A DNA stretch of 64,000 nt, taken from the NCBI RefSeq assembly GCF_002976435.1, contig NZ_PUGF01000014.1, positions 62,001 through 126,000 of the forward strand. Direction: 5' to 3'. Position numbers and translations under genes: made by a program. Below, piece by piece: positions 56,322-64,000 of the stretch. The notes beneath the pieces are model-generated. The model searched no databases and had not been told where the DNA came from. It was given only the letters and a program-made list of their open reading frames with translations. Every line of letters starts with the position of its first letter. Position 1 is the first letter of the stretch. The stretch comes from Solimicrobium silvestre (GTDB lineage: Bacteria; Pseudomonadota; Gammaproteobacteria; Burkholderiales; Burkholderiaceae_D).

Positions 56322-57335
56322 TTACAGGGAGTTTCCTGTAATCGTCTTGCTATCAAGCTCATCGTTCTTAGGCTTATTAATGCCATCCATCAGCTTGGCG
56401 TAAAACAATTTAACTTTCTCCAGCAAGCTTGGCTCTTTCTTCTCTTCAATTTTTAACATTAAAGCTTTTTGCAAGGCAAACACACTTGGCGGACGCTCTA
56501 ACGGATCTAGCCTTAAGCACCAACGCACCACTTCGATTAACTCAGCAGAATAAGATTCATCCAACTTGCGATAATGGCGCTCCATTTTATCGCTTACTTT
56601 ACGCTGATCAGATGGCTGCGGTGGCGCGCCGGCCATACACGCGAACATGGCAGCACCGATGCTATAGATATCGGTCCACGGGCCTAAATTGGCATTTTTC
56701 TCATACAGTTCTGGCGCAGCAAAGCCCGGCGTATACATTGGGTACAGCTTCGGCAAATCGGTGCGCAAGGTTTGTCTGGCTGCACCAAAATCCAACAAAA
56801 TCGGTGTACCGTCCAGACGCAAATAAATATTGGCGGGTTTTAAATCCAAGTGCAGCAGTTTGTTAGTATGCACTTCACGCAAACCATTCAACACCTGACT
56901 AAACATCTTACGAATAAAACGTTCGGTCACAATCGGCCGCTCAGGCTTATCGCGACGTCGCAAAATATGTTCTTGCAATGAACAGCCTGATTCATACGCC
57001 ATCACCATATATACCGTGTCATTGGCGCGGAAAAAATTCAACACGCTAACCACATTGGGATGAGAAATACGCGCCAAAGCACGGCCTTCTTCGAAGAAGC
57101 ACTTCAAGCCTATCCGGTAAATCGGCAAATTTTCAGGAGAAATCGCAGGAGCCAACTCACCTAGCTGGCGCAACACCAAAGAACTAGGCAAGTATTCTTT
57201 GATCGCAACAGGAGTACCCTCTTCATCTGAAGCTAAATACACGATACTAAACCCGCCAGACGCAATTTTCTTTACAATGCGGTATCCAGCAACTTCTAAC
57301 CCATCGGGCAGTGGGGCATTATTCTGTGCAGCCAT
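56322..57335 (-). CDS. Hanks-type Ser/Thr protein kinase
   Basis: A 337-residue soluble kinase. The glycine loop is KIASGGFSIVYLAS, the catalytic Lys is in TPVAIKEYLP, the catalytic loop HLDLKPANIYLR, the metal-binding DFG in ILLDFGAARQ, then APELY and DIYSIGAAMFACMAG. The C-terminal 60 residues are basic and low in complexity, with no membrane helix or PASTA repeat. ATG at 57333-57335 has AGGA six bases upstream and is preferred to a TTG codon 11 codons earlier. It is paired with the PP2C gene downstream; the substrates are not known. Confidence 0.94.
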   Translation of the reverse strand: MAAQNNAPLPDGLEVAGYRIVKKIASGGFSIVYLASDEEGTPVAIKEYLPSSLVLRQLGELAPAISPENLPIYRIGLKCFFEEGRALARISHPNVVSVLNFFRANDTVYMVMAYESGCSLQEHILRRRDKPERPIVTERFIRKMFSQVLNGLREVHTNKLLHLDLKPANIYLRLDGTPILLDFGAARQTLRTDLPKLYPMYTPGFAAPELYEKNANLGPWTDIYSIGAAMFACMAGAPPQPSDQRKVSDKMERHYRKLDESYSAELIEVVRWCLRLDPLERPPSVFALQKALMLKIEEKKEPSLLEKVKLFYAKLMDGINKPKNDELDSKTITGNSL

Positions 57336-57488
57336 ATCGTCCTGTGTATGTACTTCGATTAACGTCAATCTCTCTATTTATTGCCACTTATTGCCAATTC
57401 TTCAGCGCTAACCTGTTAAATTTTTAGTCAACAGCTAGTATACTTGGTAGTCGATTTTGAATGCATCAAAACCTTAACGAGGAAAACC

Positions 57489-58394
57489 GTGAGTATTTAT
57501 AGCATGACAGGTTATGCTGTCACAAGCCGCGACGTTGACGCCGGCAGCATGACAATTGAAATTAAAAGTGTTAATTCACGCTTCCTTGATTTGCAATTCC
57601 GAATGAATGACGATTTCCGTGCTTTTGAACCATCATTCAGAGAAGCAATAATAACACGCATTACTAGGGGGAAAGTCGAATGTCGCTTTAGTTTTGCACG
57701 CAAAGAACAACAACAAAATAACAAAACCATGAACCCGGTGGTGTTAAGTCAATTAGCGCAATTTCAACATGATCTGAAAATCCAGTTTCCTGAAAGCGCC
57801 GCTTTAACCATGCATGAAATGTTACGCTGGCCCGGCGTTATTGAGGAAAATACCGTTTCCGACGATGGGTTAACAGCACACGCCATGGAATGCATGCTCG
57901 GCACCTTAGAAGCCTTTGTGCTAAGTCGCGAACGTGAAGGTAACGCCTTACAGGTAGTGTTAATCAATAAAATTAGCGAAATGGAAGCAATTGTTGAACG
58001 GATTAGCCCAATCATCCCGCAATTAATTGCGCAGTTCCAACAAAAATCGGTGAATCGCCTGCAAGAAGCATTAGGAATGACTAACGGTAACAATTTACCG
58101 ACCATTTCACGCGAAGAAGTAATGGACAGAATCCGCCAAGAAGTGGCTTTGTACGGTATTCGCATTGATATTGCCGAAGAATTAACCCGCCTTTCCGGCC
58201 ATTTAACAGAAACCCGACACATTCTTAACAAGGGCGGACAAGTAGGTAAACGCTTGGACTTCATGATGCAAGAATTGAATCGTGAAGCCAATACGCTAGG
58301 ATCAAAAGCAGCCCTAAAAGAACTGGCCGATGCCGCGATGGAGCTAAAACTGTTAATTGAGCAAATGCGCGAACAAGTGCAAAATTTAGAATAG
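57489..58394 (+). CDS. yicC: YicC-family endoribonuclease
   Basis: A 301-residue protein of the YicC/YloC family, recently shown to be an RNase. SMTGYAV near the start, [15 protein letters not shown] and [11 protein letters not shown] form the N-terminal region, and the conserved C-terminal part reads [20 protein letters not shown] then [20 protein letters not shown]. The best start is GTG at 57489, preceded by GAGG, giving (M)[10 protein letters not shown] as in homologues; an upstream in-frame ATG at 57444 has no site. It opens the conserved yicC-gmk-rpoZ-spoT cluster, 29 bases before gmk. Confidence 0.94.
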   Translation: MSIYSMTGYAVTSRDVDAGSMTIEIKSVNSRFLDLQFRMNDDFRAFEPSFREAIITRITRGKVECRFSFARKEQQQNNKTMNPVVLSQLAQFQHDLKIQFPESAALTMHEMLRWPGVIEENTVSDDGLTAHAMECMLGTLEAFVLSREREGNALQVVLINKISEMEAIVERISPIIPQLIAQFQQKSVNRLQEALGMTNGNNLPTISREEVMDRIRQEVALYGIRIDIAEELTRLSGHLTETRHILNKGGQVGKRLDFMMQELNREANTLGSKAALKELADAAMELKLLIEQMREQVQNLE

Positions 58395-58423
58395 AGCAAT
58401 TAACGACATCCATAGGAAAAAAT

Positions 58424-59074
58424 ATGTCACACCTAAATACCCATGCAGGCAGCCTGTTTATGGTTGCAGCGCCATCTGGCGCGGGCAAGTCGACCTTGGT
58501 CAATGCCTTGCTGGCCAAAGAATCTGATTTACGGCTTTCCATTTCCTACACAACCCGCCCGCCGCGTCCGGGCGAAGTCGATGGGCGTGAATATCATTTC
58601 ACGACCGTCGAAGATTTTTTAGCACGTAAAGATAACAAGGAATTTTTAGAATGCGCCGAAGTGCACGGCAATTACTATGGCACATCGCGCATTTTGATCA
58701 ATCAACACATGCAAGCTGGCACCGATATGTTGCTGGAAATTGATTGGCAAGGCGCTCAGCAAGTCAAAGCCCAATTCCCACATTCTGTAGGAATTTTCAT
58801 ATTACCGCCCTCAATCGATGCGTTAGAACAAAGACTTAAAAAGCGTGGACAAGATAGCGAACAGGTAATAACACGACGATTATTGGCAGCTGGCGGGGAA
58901 ATTGCACACGCTCCAGAGTTTGAATATGTTATTATTAATCAGGAATTTGAAGTGGCTTTATCTGAATTGGTCGCCATAGTCAAAGCAACCCGATGCCGAT
59001 TCAATCAGCAAGCAGCACGAAATTCAGCACTGTTTGCACAATTTGGCATCCACGCCAATCTAAGTCAGACCTAA
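58424..59074 (+). CDS. gmk: Guanylate kinase
   Basis: A 216-residue enzyme that phosphorylates GMP to GDP. The P-loop is [14 protein letters not shown]; the GMP-binding segment [19 protein letters not shown] and [11 protein letters not shown] follow; [10 protein letters not shown] is the Walker B region, and the lid runs through [26 protein letters not shown] precedes ATG. It lies between yicC and rpoZ in a cluster that ends in spoT, linking guanine nucleotide supply to (p)ppGpp metabolism. Confidence 0.98.
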   Translation: MSHLNTHAGSLFMVAAPSGAGKSTLVNALLAKESDLRLSISYTTRPPRPGEVDGREYHFTTVEDFLARKDNKEFLECAEVHGNYYGTSRILINQHMQAGTDMLLEIDWQGAQQVKAQFPHSVGIFILPPSIDALEQRLKKRGQDSEQVITRRLLAAGGEIAHAPEFEYVIINQEFEVALSELVAIVKATRCRFNQQAARNSALFAQFGIHANLSQT

Positions 59075-59135
59075 GCCAGATAATCTTTAAACCACCTCAC
59101 TCATTTATATAATTTGCAAGAATAAGGGAATTACC

Positions 59136-59339
59136 ATGGCTCGTATTACCATTGAAGACGCTTTAAAACACATTCCAAATCGCTTTCAGCTCACTTTGTG
59201 CGCAACTTATCGTGCACGTCAGCTTCTGCAAGGTCACACTCCAAAGATCGACTCTAAAGATAAACCAACCGTTATCGCCCTGCGTGAAATCGCTGAAGGC
59301 AAAGTTGGTATCGAAATGCTGAAAAAAGTCCCACTGTAA
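59136..59339 (+). CDS. rpoZ: RNA polymerase omega subunit
   Basis: A 67-residue subunit that helps assemble RNA polymerase by folding beta-prime and forms part of a ppGpp-binding site. [32 protein letters not shown] and [20 protein letters not shown] are standard for betaproteobacteria. AAGGGAA precedes ATG. It sits 61 bases after gmk and ahead of spoT, with a hairpin at 59393-59418 in between. Confidence 0.98.
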   Translation: MARITIEDALKHIPNRFQLTLCATYRARQLLQGHTPKIDSKDKPTVIALREIAEGKVGIEMLKKVPL

Positions 59340-59392
59340 TTGCCAGCTTTGAATATAATTTAATTCAGCTGCCTTATTCAGCTAATTACATG

Positions 59393-59418
59393 CCGTGATG
59401 ATAGGACTATCGTCACGG
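59393..59418 (+). terminator. Hairpin between rpoZ and spoT
   Basis: CCGTGATGATAG, GA, CTATCGTCACGG pairs at 11 of 12 positions, the remaining one being G-U. It is followed by TTTCGT rather than a full U-run, so read-through into spoT is likely, perhaps partial. Confidence 0.45.
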
Positions 59419-59500
59419 TTTCGTCATAACAAATCTTTTTTACTTATATTCACGTTATTTTGATTGACGTTAACAGTAATGTTTTTTATCGTTTCCAAGA

Positions 59501-61822
59501 ATGAGCCTGACACCCTCCGAACGCTCTCCAGCAGAAACTCGATCTAGAGCCAAAGGAAAACGCTCGTCAGTACCTGTCTCAGCAGTTAAAGCAGATCATC
59601 AGGCGAATCCTCAGCCTGACAATAATGCGGATCGCCAAGCCGATCCAATAGAAATCCCCCAACACATTAGCCACGTTTCGATTACGCAGTTATCCGAAAA
59701 GCTCAGCGCCTATCTTCCTGCCAGCGATTTAATCAGCGTTCGGGATGCGTTCCGGTTTTCCGATGAAATGCACCTCGGTCAAATGCGCCGCTCCGGTGAG
59801 CCATATATTTCGCACCCGATTGCTGTCGCAGAGATTTGTGCCGACTGGAAGCTTGATGCACAAGCCATTATGGCGGCGTTATTGCACGACGTAATGGAAG
59901 ACCAGGACGTTAAAAAAGAAGAATTATTAGAACGTTTTGGTGCGCCGGTGGCAAGTTTGGTGGATGGTTTATCCAAGCTCGAAAAAATTGAATTTCAAAG
60001 CCAGATTGAAGCGCAAGCAGAAAATTTTAGAAAAATGCTGCTCGCCATGGCGCGCGATGTACGGGTTATTTTAGTCAAACTCGCTGACCGCCTGCACAAT
60101 ATGCGCACCTTGAGCGTGATGACGCCAGAAAAGCAGCGCCGCATTGCCCGCGAAACCATGGAAGTGTATGTGCCGATTGCGCACCGCCTAGGTTTAAATA
60201 ATATTTACCGCGAACTGCAAGATTTATCCTTCGCCCACCTTTACCCGCTGCGCTACCGAACCTTGGCTAAAGCGGTAAAAGCGGCACGCGGTAATCGACG
60301 CGAAGTGGTTGGAAAGATTTTAGACGCGGTGAATAGCACGCTGGAAGCCGCTGGCATTAACGCTGAAGTTCAGGGTCGCGAAAAAACACTGTACGGTATT
60401 TACCGGAAGATGCAAGACAAAAACCTCTCGTTTTCGCAAGTGCTGGATGTGTATGGATTCCGCGTAGTAGTGAATAATTTCACCGAAAGTTATTACGCGC
60501 TAGGTATTTTGCACGGTTTATATAAGCCGATGCCGGGCAAGTTTAAAGACTACATTGCCATGCCAAAACTCAATGGCTACCAATCGTTACACACTACCTT
60601 AATCGGCCCTTACGGTACACCTGTCGAATTTCAAATCCGCACCCATGACATGCACCACATTGCCGAATCTGGCGTGGCGGCACATTGGCTGTACAAGGAT
60701 GAGCAGGTTTCTTTATCTGACCTGCAAGTACGCACTCACGCCTGGCTGCAATCGTTACTCGATATTCAAAAACAAACCGGTGATTCTGCCGAATTTTTAG
60801 AGCACGTCAAAGTCGATTTATTCCCTGACTCGGTGTATGTTTTTACGCCAAAATCCAAGATTATTGCACTCTCCCGTGGCGCTACTGCGCTCGATTTTGC
60901 CTACACAATTCATACCGACATTGGCGACCAGACTATCGCCGCCAAAATTAATCACGAGCCAGCGCCATTGCGCACGGAATTACGCAGCGGTGATATCGTA
61001 GAAATTATTACCTCGCCCAATTCACGCCCTACTCCTAACTGGTTAAGCTATGTCCGCACCGGTAAGGCGCGCTCGGCAATTCGCCATTATTTGCGTACTT
61101 CAAATTTAACTGAATCAACCGAACTTGGTCGTCAACTTTTGTCGCAATCGCTGACGTTACTCAATCTGACGCCAAAACTGCCCGAAGATATCGTTGAAAA
61201 ACTTCTGTTCGAATCGGGCGCCAAAACGCTGGAAGAACTGTATGCCGACATCGGTATCGGACGACGCATGTCCACTTTGGTGGCGCGCCACATTTTAGAT
61301 TTAATTGAAGACGAACCTTCTTCGATTCCGTTTTTGCAATTGCTCAATGAAAATCCAACCGTCACCAAACTAAATCCCGTACTGATTTATGGCTGCGACG
61401 GTATTTCTGTTGAGTTGGCTAATTGCTGCCTGCCGATCCCAGGCGATGAAATTATTGGTCAATTAAAACGCGACCAAGGTTTAGTGGTGCATACCTGCGA
61501 CTGCCCGACCGGGAAACGTCAGCTGCAAAAAGAACCGGAACGCTGGATTGATGTCGCGTGGGGCCAAGAATTAAACCGTCGCTTTGATTGCAAAATCACC
61601 ATTTTTACGACTAATGAGCGTGGCGCATTGGCACGGGTGGCTGCTGAAATTGGCGACTCGGATGCCAACATTATTAATGTTGAAATGGAAGGAAGTTCCT
61701 CTGATTCCTTGTCGCAAATTTGCTTCACCATTCAAGTTGAAGGCCGAAAACACCTGGCACGCCTCATGCGCAATGTAAGGCATATTATTGGCGTTTCCAA
61801 AATTATGCGCGGCCAAATTTAA
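59501..61822 (+). CDS. spoT: Bifunctional (p)ppGpp synthetase/hydrolase (SpoT/Rsh)
   Basis: A 773-residue RelA/SpoT homologue. After a polar N-terminus the HD hydrolase domain has YISHPIAVAEI, ALLHDVMEDQDV and LADRLHNMRTL (about 100-205); the synthetase domain has GREKTLYGIYRKMQDKNLSF, DVYGFRVVVNNF and KFKDYIAMPKLNGYQSLHTT (about 285-385); then TGS (VYVFTPKSKIIALSRGATAL), the conserved-Cys region (NCCLPIPGDEI) and an ACT domain at the end. The HD motif is intact, so hydrolysis is retained. It makes and degrades the starvation alarmone. ATG at 59501 lacks a strong binding site. Confidence 0.97.
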   Translation: MSLTPSERSPAETRSRAKGKRSSVPVSAVKADHQANPQPDNNADRQADPIEIPQHISHVSITQLSEKLSAYLPASDLISVRDAFRFSDEMHLGQMRRSGEPYISHPIAVAEICADWKLDAQAIMAALLHDVMEDQDVKKEELLERFGAPVASLVDGLSKLEKIEFQSQIEAQAENFRKMLLAMARDVRVILVKLADRLHNMRTLSVMTPEKQRRIARETMEVYVPIAHRLGLNNIYRELQDLSFAHLYPLRYRTLAKAVKAARGNRREVVGKILDAVNSTLEAAGINAEVQGREKTLYGIYRKMQDKNLSFSQVLDVYGFRVVVNNFTESYYALGILHGLYKPMPGKFKDYIAMPKLNGYQSLHTTLIGPYGTPVEFQIRTHDMHHIAESGVAAHWLYKDEQVSLSDLQVRTHAWLQSLLDIQKQTGDSAEFLEHVKVDLFPDSVYVFTPKSKIIALSRGATALDFAYTIHTDIGDQTIAAKINHEPAPLRTELRSGDIVEIITSPNSRPTPNWLSYVRTGKARSAIRHYLRTSNLTESTELGRQLLSQSLTLLNLTPKLPEDIVEKLLFESGAKTLEELYADIGIGRRMSTLVARHILDLIEDEPSSIPFLQLLNENPTVTKLNPVLIYGCDGISVELANCCLPIPGDEIIGQLKRDQGLVVHTCDCPTGKRQLQKEPERWIDVAWGQELNRRFDCKITIFTTNERGALARVAAEIGDSDANIINVEMEGSSSDSLSQICFTIQVEGRKHLARLMRNVRHIIGVSKIMRGQI

Positions 61823-61846
61823 ACATAATCGTTTTAGTAGCAATTC

Positions 61847-61869
61847 ACCCAATGCGATCCGCATTGGGT
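61847..61869 (+). terminator. Hairpin after spoT
   Basis: ACCCAATGCG, loop ATC, CGCATTGGGT is a perfect 10-bp stem 24 bases after the spoT stop. No U-run follows. Confidence 0.45.
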
Positions 61870-62006
61870 AATACCTCTGCAATTTAGTCGCCGCATCGCC
61901 ATTTTTATCAACATAAAACCTGCTCCAATTTTTTCATAATAATTTGAATCCAAACATTGGATTACTTGCATCTAATGAATACATACACAAATTCAGGAGT
62001 TGCGAC

Positions 62007-62432
62007 ATGTATTCAAATGATTCAATCAGTATTATTTCTAGTCAAATAGTACCAATAGTCGCTATCATCATGTCAATCGGCACGCCAGTCGCAATTGTGA
62101 TGGCTATCTTGCATTACAAAGCGAAACGAAACCAAATGTTGCATGAAACCATACAACAGCTTGCACAAAAAGGGCTTCCCATTCCACGCGAATTACTGAA
62201 TGGTGTTGCAAATAATAGCGATTCAAATAAATCCGATTTTGATAATCCAGGGAAAAAATCAGCTCTAAGTAAAGGCATCATCCTGATTGCGATTGGTATC
62301 GGAATGTCGATCATGTTTTATGTATTACCTGATCGCATCAATAACGCTTGGGGTGTTGGTATGATTCCATTACTGATGGGAATCGGCTACCTGCTGATCT
62401 GGAAGTTAGAAAATCGCGATCAAAATAATTAA
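62007..62432 (+). CDS. Small inner-membrane protein (DUF6249-like)
   Basis: A 141-residue protein with one N-terminal membrane segment (IVPIVAIIMSIGTPVAIVMA), a cytoplasmic stretch HYKAKRNQMLHETIQQLAQK followed by GLPIPRELL, and two C-terminal segments (GIILIAIGIGMSIMFYVL and GMIPLLMGIGYLLIWKL). The MLHETIQQLAQKGLPIP pattern is typical of DUF6249-type proteins, which often lie next to ECF sigma factors. ATG at 62007 follows CAGGAG; an upstream TTG 21 codons earlier is not used. It is followed after 10 bases by the sigma factor, so it may be part of its signalling cassette. Confidence 0.75.
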   Translation: MYSNDSISIISSQIVPIVAIIMSIGTPVAIVMAILHYKAKRNQMLHETIQQLAQKGLPIPRELLNGVANNSDSNKSDFDNPGKKSALSKGIILIAIGIGMSIMFYVLPDRINNAWGVGMIPLLMGIGYLLIWKLENRDQNN

Positions 62433-62442
62433 TGCTGACCAC

Positions 62443-63042
62443 GTGAATACTCCTGTGACGACCGCATCCGAGCCGGGTACAAATGATTTAGCCCTCGTGA
62501 CACGGGTGCTGTTGAATGATGACCGGCATGCGTTCACAGAGCTAACCCGCCGCCATCAATCGACAGTGCGTTTGCTGTTGCGTCGACTGACAAAAAACGA
62601 TCATGCTTTGGCAGACGATTTGGCGCAAGAAACCTTCATTCTGGTTTATAAAAATTTACGGCAGTATCGCGGTGACGCCAAATTTTCCACATGGATTTTT
62701 CGTATTGCCTACAATAGTTTTTTAGCTCATCAGCGCTCGGCACAAGCAAAAGAATTACACGTAGAAGACTCCGTGCAGCTAGAGGAATCTTCACAAGATA
62801 TTTCGTCCGGCAGTTCAGACATGAAGCTAGATTTGCAGCGTGCGATGGCATGTTTATCCGACAGCGAGCGTGCCGCCATCGTCCAATGTTATTACCAGGA
62901 CTTGTCACACGAAGAAGCGGCTTATGTATTAGATTGTCCGCTAGGGACTGTGAAAACTAATGTGGCGCGTGCCAAGGAAAAATTAAAAACCACCTTATCC
63001 GCATGGGCACCTGCCGCCACACTGACGGCAGGTAATATATGA
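62443..63042 (+). CDS. ECF-type RNA polymerase sigma factor
   Basis: A 199-residue sigma-70-family factor of the extracytoplasmic type. Region 2 reads AFTELTRRHQSTVRLLLRRL, then DDLAQETFILVYKNLRQYRG and FSTWIFRIAYNSFLAHQRS; region 4 reads LSDSERAAIVQCYYQDLSHE and EAAYVLDCPLGTVKTNVARA. No region 3 is present. The start is GTG at 62443. It lies between two small membrane-protein genes and overlaps the next frame near 63039, consistent with control by one of them. Target promoters are unknown. Confidence 0.93.
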   Translation: MNTPVTTASEPGTNDLALVTRVLLNDDRHAFTELTRRHQSTVRLLLRRLTKNDHALADDLAQETFILVYKNLRQYRGDAKFSTWIFRIAYNSFLAHQRSAQAKELHVEDSVQLEESSQDISSGSSDMKLDLQRAMACLSDSERAAIVQCYYQDLSHEEAAYVLDCPLGTVKTNVARAKEKLKTTLSAWAPAATLTAGNI

Positions 63043-63065
63043 GCAACCACACGCTAGGAGCACAC

Positions 63066-63455
63066 ATGGAAAACCAGCCAAAAATCAACTCCGCCATCAA
63101 CTTAGATAGCGACAGTGCAGAACAAGACGCCTGGCTTGAAACCTTGCTACAAGAAGATGCTTCGGAGTCACACTACTTGGATGACAACGGCTTTAGTACA
63201 CGCGTCATGTCCTCACTACCGCGCAGTCGTGCGAGCAAGGATTATCGCTGGATATTATGGATCGCCGCATCACTGGGAATATTAATTGGTGGTTTCTGGC
63301 TATCAGGTTTTGAACTGTATTTTCAAGCTCTGTCCAGTTCATTTGAAGGAAATGCAACATCGTTGAATTGCTTAATAATATTGCTGAGCCCAATTGCTTT
63401 GTTATATTGGTTCGCGGCTACTTTGTTTAAATGTCCAAATTGCGATTTAATTTAA
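63066..63455 (+). CDS. Small membrane protein downstream of the sigma factor (possible anti-sigma)
   Basis: A 130-residue protein with an acidic N-terminus (DSDSAEQDAWLETLLQEDAS), then DDNGFSTRVMSSLPRSR, a first membrane helix (WILWIAASLGILIGGFW) and a second (LNCLIILLSPIALLYWFAATL), ending in CPNC. The acidic cytosolic head plus the F-T-x-x-V-M-x-x-L-P motif is typical of small anti-sigma-like partners encoded after ECF genes. ATG at 63066 has AGGAG; an earlier ATG at 63039 overlaps the sigma stop. The inhibitory role is inferred from position and layout. Confidence 0.65.
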   Translation: MENQPKINSAINLDSDSAEQDAWLETLLQEDASESHYLDDNGFSTRVMSSLPRSRASKDYRWILWIAASLGILIGGFWLSGFELYFQALSSSFEGNATSLNCLIILLSPIALLYWFAATLFKCPNCDLI

Positions 63456-63469
63456 CGACTAATTGTCGT

Positions 63470-63500
63470 TATTTTTTGCAGCAAATTGCTGCAAAAAATA
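63470..63500. terminator. Bidirectional terminator, 31-base near-perfect palindrome
   Basis: TATTTTTTGCAGCAA, A, TTGCTGCAAAAAATA. The arms are perfect reverse complements and carry the A/T runs needed on both strands. It lies between the sigma-linked membrane gene and the convergent prolyl iminopeptidase gene. Confidence 0.7.
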
Positions 63501-63585
63501 GGATTGTACTGTGAAGGTAGTTGCTGAATAGTGCATCGAGAACTAATTCAGCAACCAGAATAAATTTACCGCTAATCCATCAATC

Positions 63586-64000
63586 CTATTCAAACCGCCG
63601 TTGCAGCTTAAACTGCTCGGTTGCTGCGACTAACGCGGCCGCGGTGCCCGGCTCTAATGCAGCATGGCCGGCGGTTGGAATAACCTTCAGCACGGATTCG
63701 GGCCAAGCCGCATGCAAACGGAACGCGCTGGTGGGCGGGCAAATAACATCGTAACGACCTTGTACTATCACTGCAGGTAAATGGCTGATCTTGTCGATAT
63801 TCTTAATCAACTGGTCTTCTTCCATAAATCCACCGTACACCATGTAGTGCGCTTCTAAACGCCCCAATCCCAAACTTACCTCTTCTTTTTCAAACGCTTC
63901 AACGGCACTCGCCTGTGGTTCTAAAAACAGGCAGCTGCCTTCATAACGACTCCAACTACGCGCTGCCGGTAAATAAAGTGCAGGGTCATCGGAAAACAGG
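63586..64000 (-). CDS. Prolyl iminopeptidase, C-terminal part (partial)
   Basis: An alpha/beta-hydrolase whose N-terminus lies beyond the right edge; 138 codons are visible. AHYMVYGGFMEEDQLIKNID, LPAVIVQGRYDVICPPTSAF with the catalytic Asp in GRYD, and VIPTAGHAALEPG with the catalytic His match S33 prolyl aminopeptidases, which release N-terminal proline from peptides. The upstream piece, SWSRYEGSCLFLEP, is the W-x-x-Y/W-E motif of the cap domain. The frame stays open to position 63999 with no start, confirming truncation by the window. Confidence 0.9.
   Translation of the reverse strand, partial: LFSDDPALYLPAARSWSRYEGSCLFLEPQASAVEAFEKEEVSLGLGRLEAHYMVYGGFMEEDQLIKNIDKISHLPAVIVQGRYDVICPPTSAFRLHAAWPESVLKVIPTAGHAALEPGTAAALVAATEQFKLQRRFE

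Overview
The window is bacterial chromosome of moderate G+C content, most likely from a betaproteobacterium of the Burkholderiales, perhaps Oxalobacteraceae-like. The evidence is the conserved gene blocks hrpA / argA-yggX, pyrG-kdsA-eno-ftsB, rph-rdgB-hemW next to a Ser/Thr kinase and PP2C pair, and yicC-gmk-rpoZ-spoT, together with Burkholderiales-like ArgA, RoxA and CysS sequences. This assignment rests on gene content and order; no 16S gene is present.

Layout. 0-2.4 kb: the start of a chemoreceptor gene, a Crp/Fnr regulator, and remnants of a BON-domain gene and of a frameshifted SPFH gene. 2.5-9.9 kb: an accessory island for NAD+ and ADP-ribose chemistry. A leftward arm encodes a Prs-like enzyme, a NadV/NAMPT enzyme, a macro-domain hydrolase, a SLOG (YspA-like) protein and a HAD hydrolase. 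A rightward arm encodes an NrtR-type regulator, a 698-residue protein I cannot assign to a family, and a small winged-helix-like protein. A perfect 12-bp-arm palindrome lies between the arms. 10.2-12.4 kb: groES-groEL behind a sigma-70 promoter overlapped by a perfect CIRCE element. 12.5-28.6 kb: exported hydrolases (M28, M13, a spherulin-4-like lipoprotein), a LivK-type binding protein, a periplasmic-type ATP-dependent DNA ligase with a decayed copy of its 3' end nearby, a transglutaminase-like protein, a GH3 beta-N-acetylhexosaminidase, two tandem tRNA-Pro genes, and hrpA.

28.6-36 kb: argA-yggX, then an A+T-rich five-gene operon (prephenate dehydratase-like, DUF2000, FGE/SUMF1-fold, sulfite-oxidase-like molybdopterin protein, LysE exporter) that resembles a small-molecule biosynthesis and export module. 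It is bounded by the yggX 3' end on one side and by a decayed copy of that 3' end plus an IS3-family element on the other. 36-52 kb: slyD, roxA, rarD, nadC-nadA, cysS preceded by an 18-codon polycysteine leader ORF with alternative hairpins, an exported beta-propeller and creatininase-like pair, a TPR-glycosyltransferase, vapBC, ftsB, eno, kdsA and pyrG. 52-64 kb: hemW-rdgB-rph, PP2C and kinase, yicC-gmk-rpoZ-spoT, an ECF sigma factor between two small membrane-protein genes, and a partial prolyl iminopeptidase.

Three parts stand out. The NAD+ island resembles phage and bacterial NAD+ reconstitution (NARP-like) modules, and the genome already has de novo nadA/nadC. The cysS leader looks like a cysteine-sensing attenuator. 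The 30.6-33.9 kb operon combines families that I do not recognise as any described pathway.
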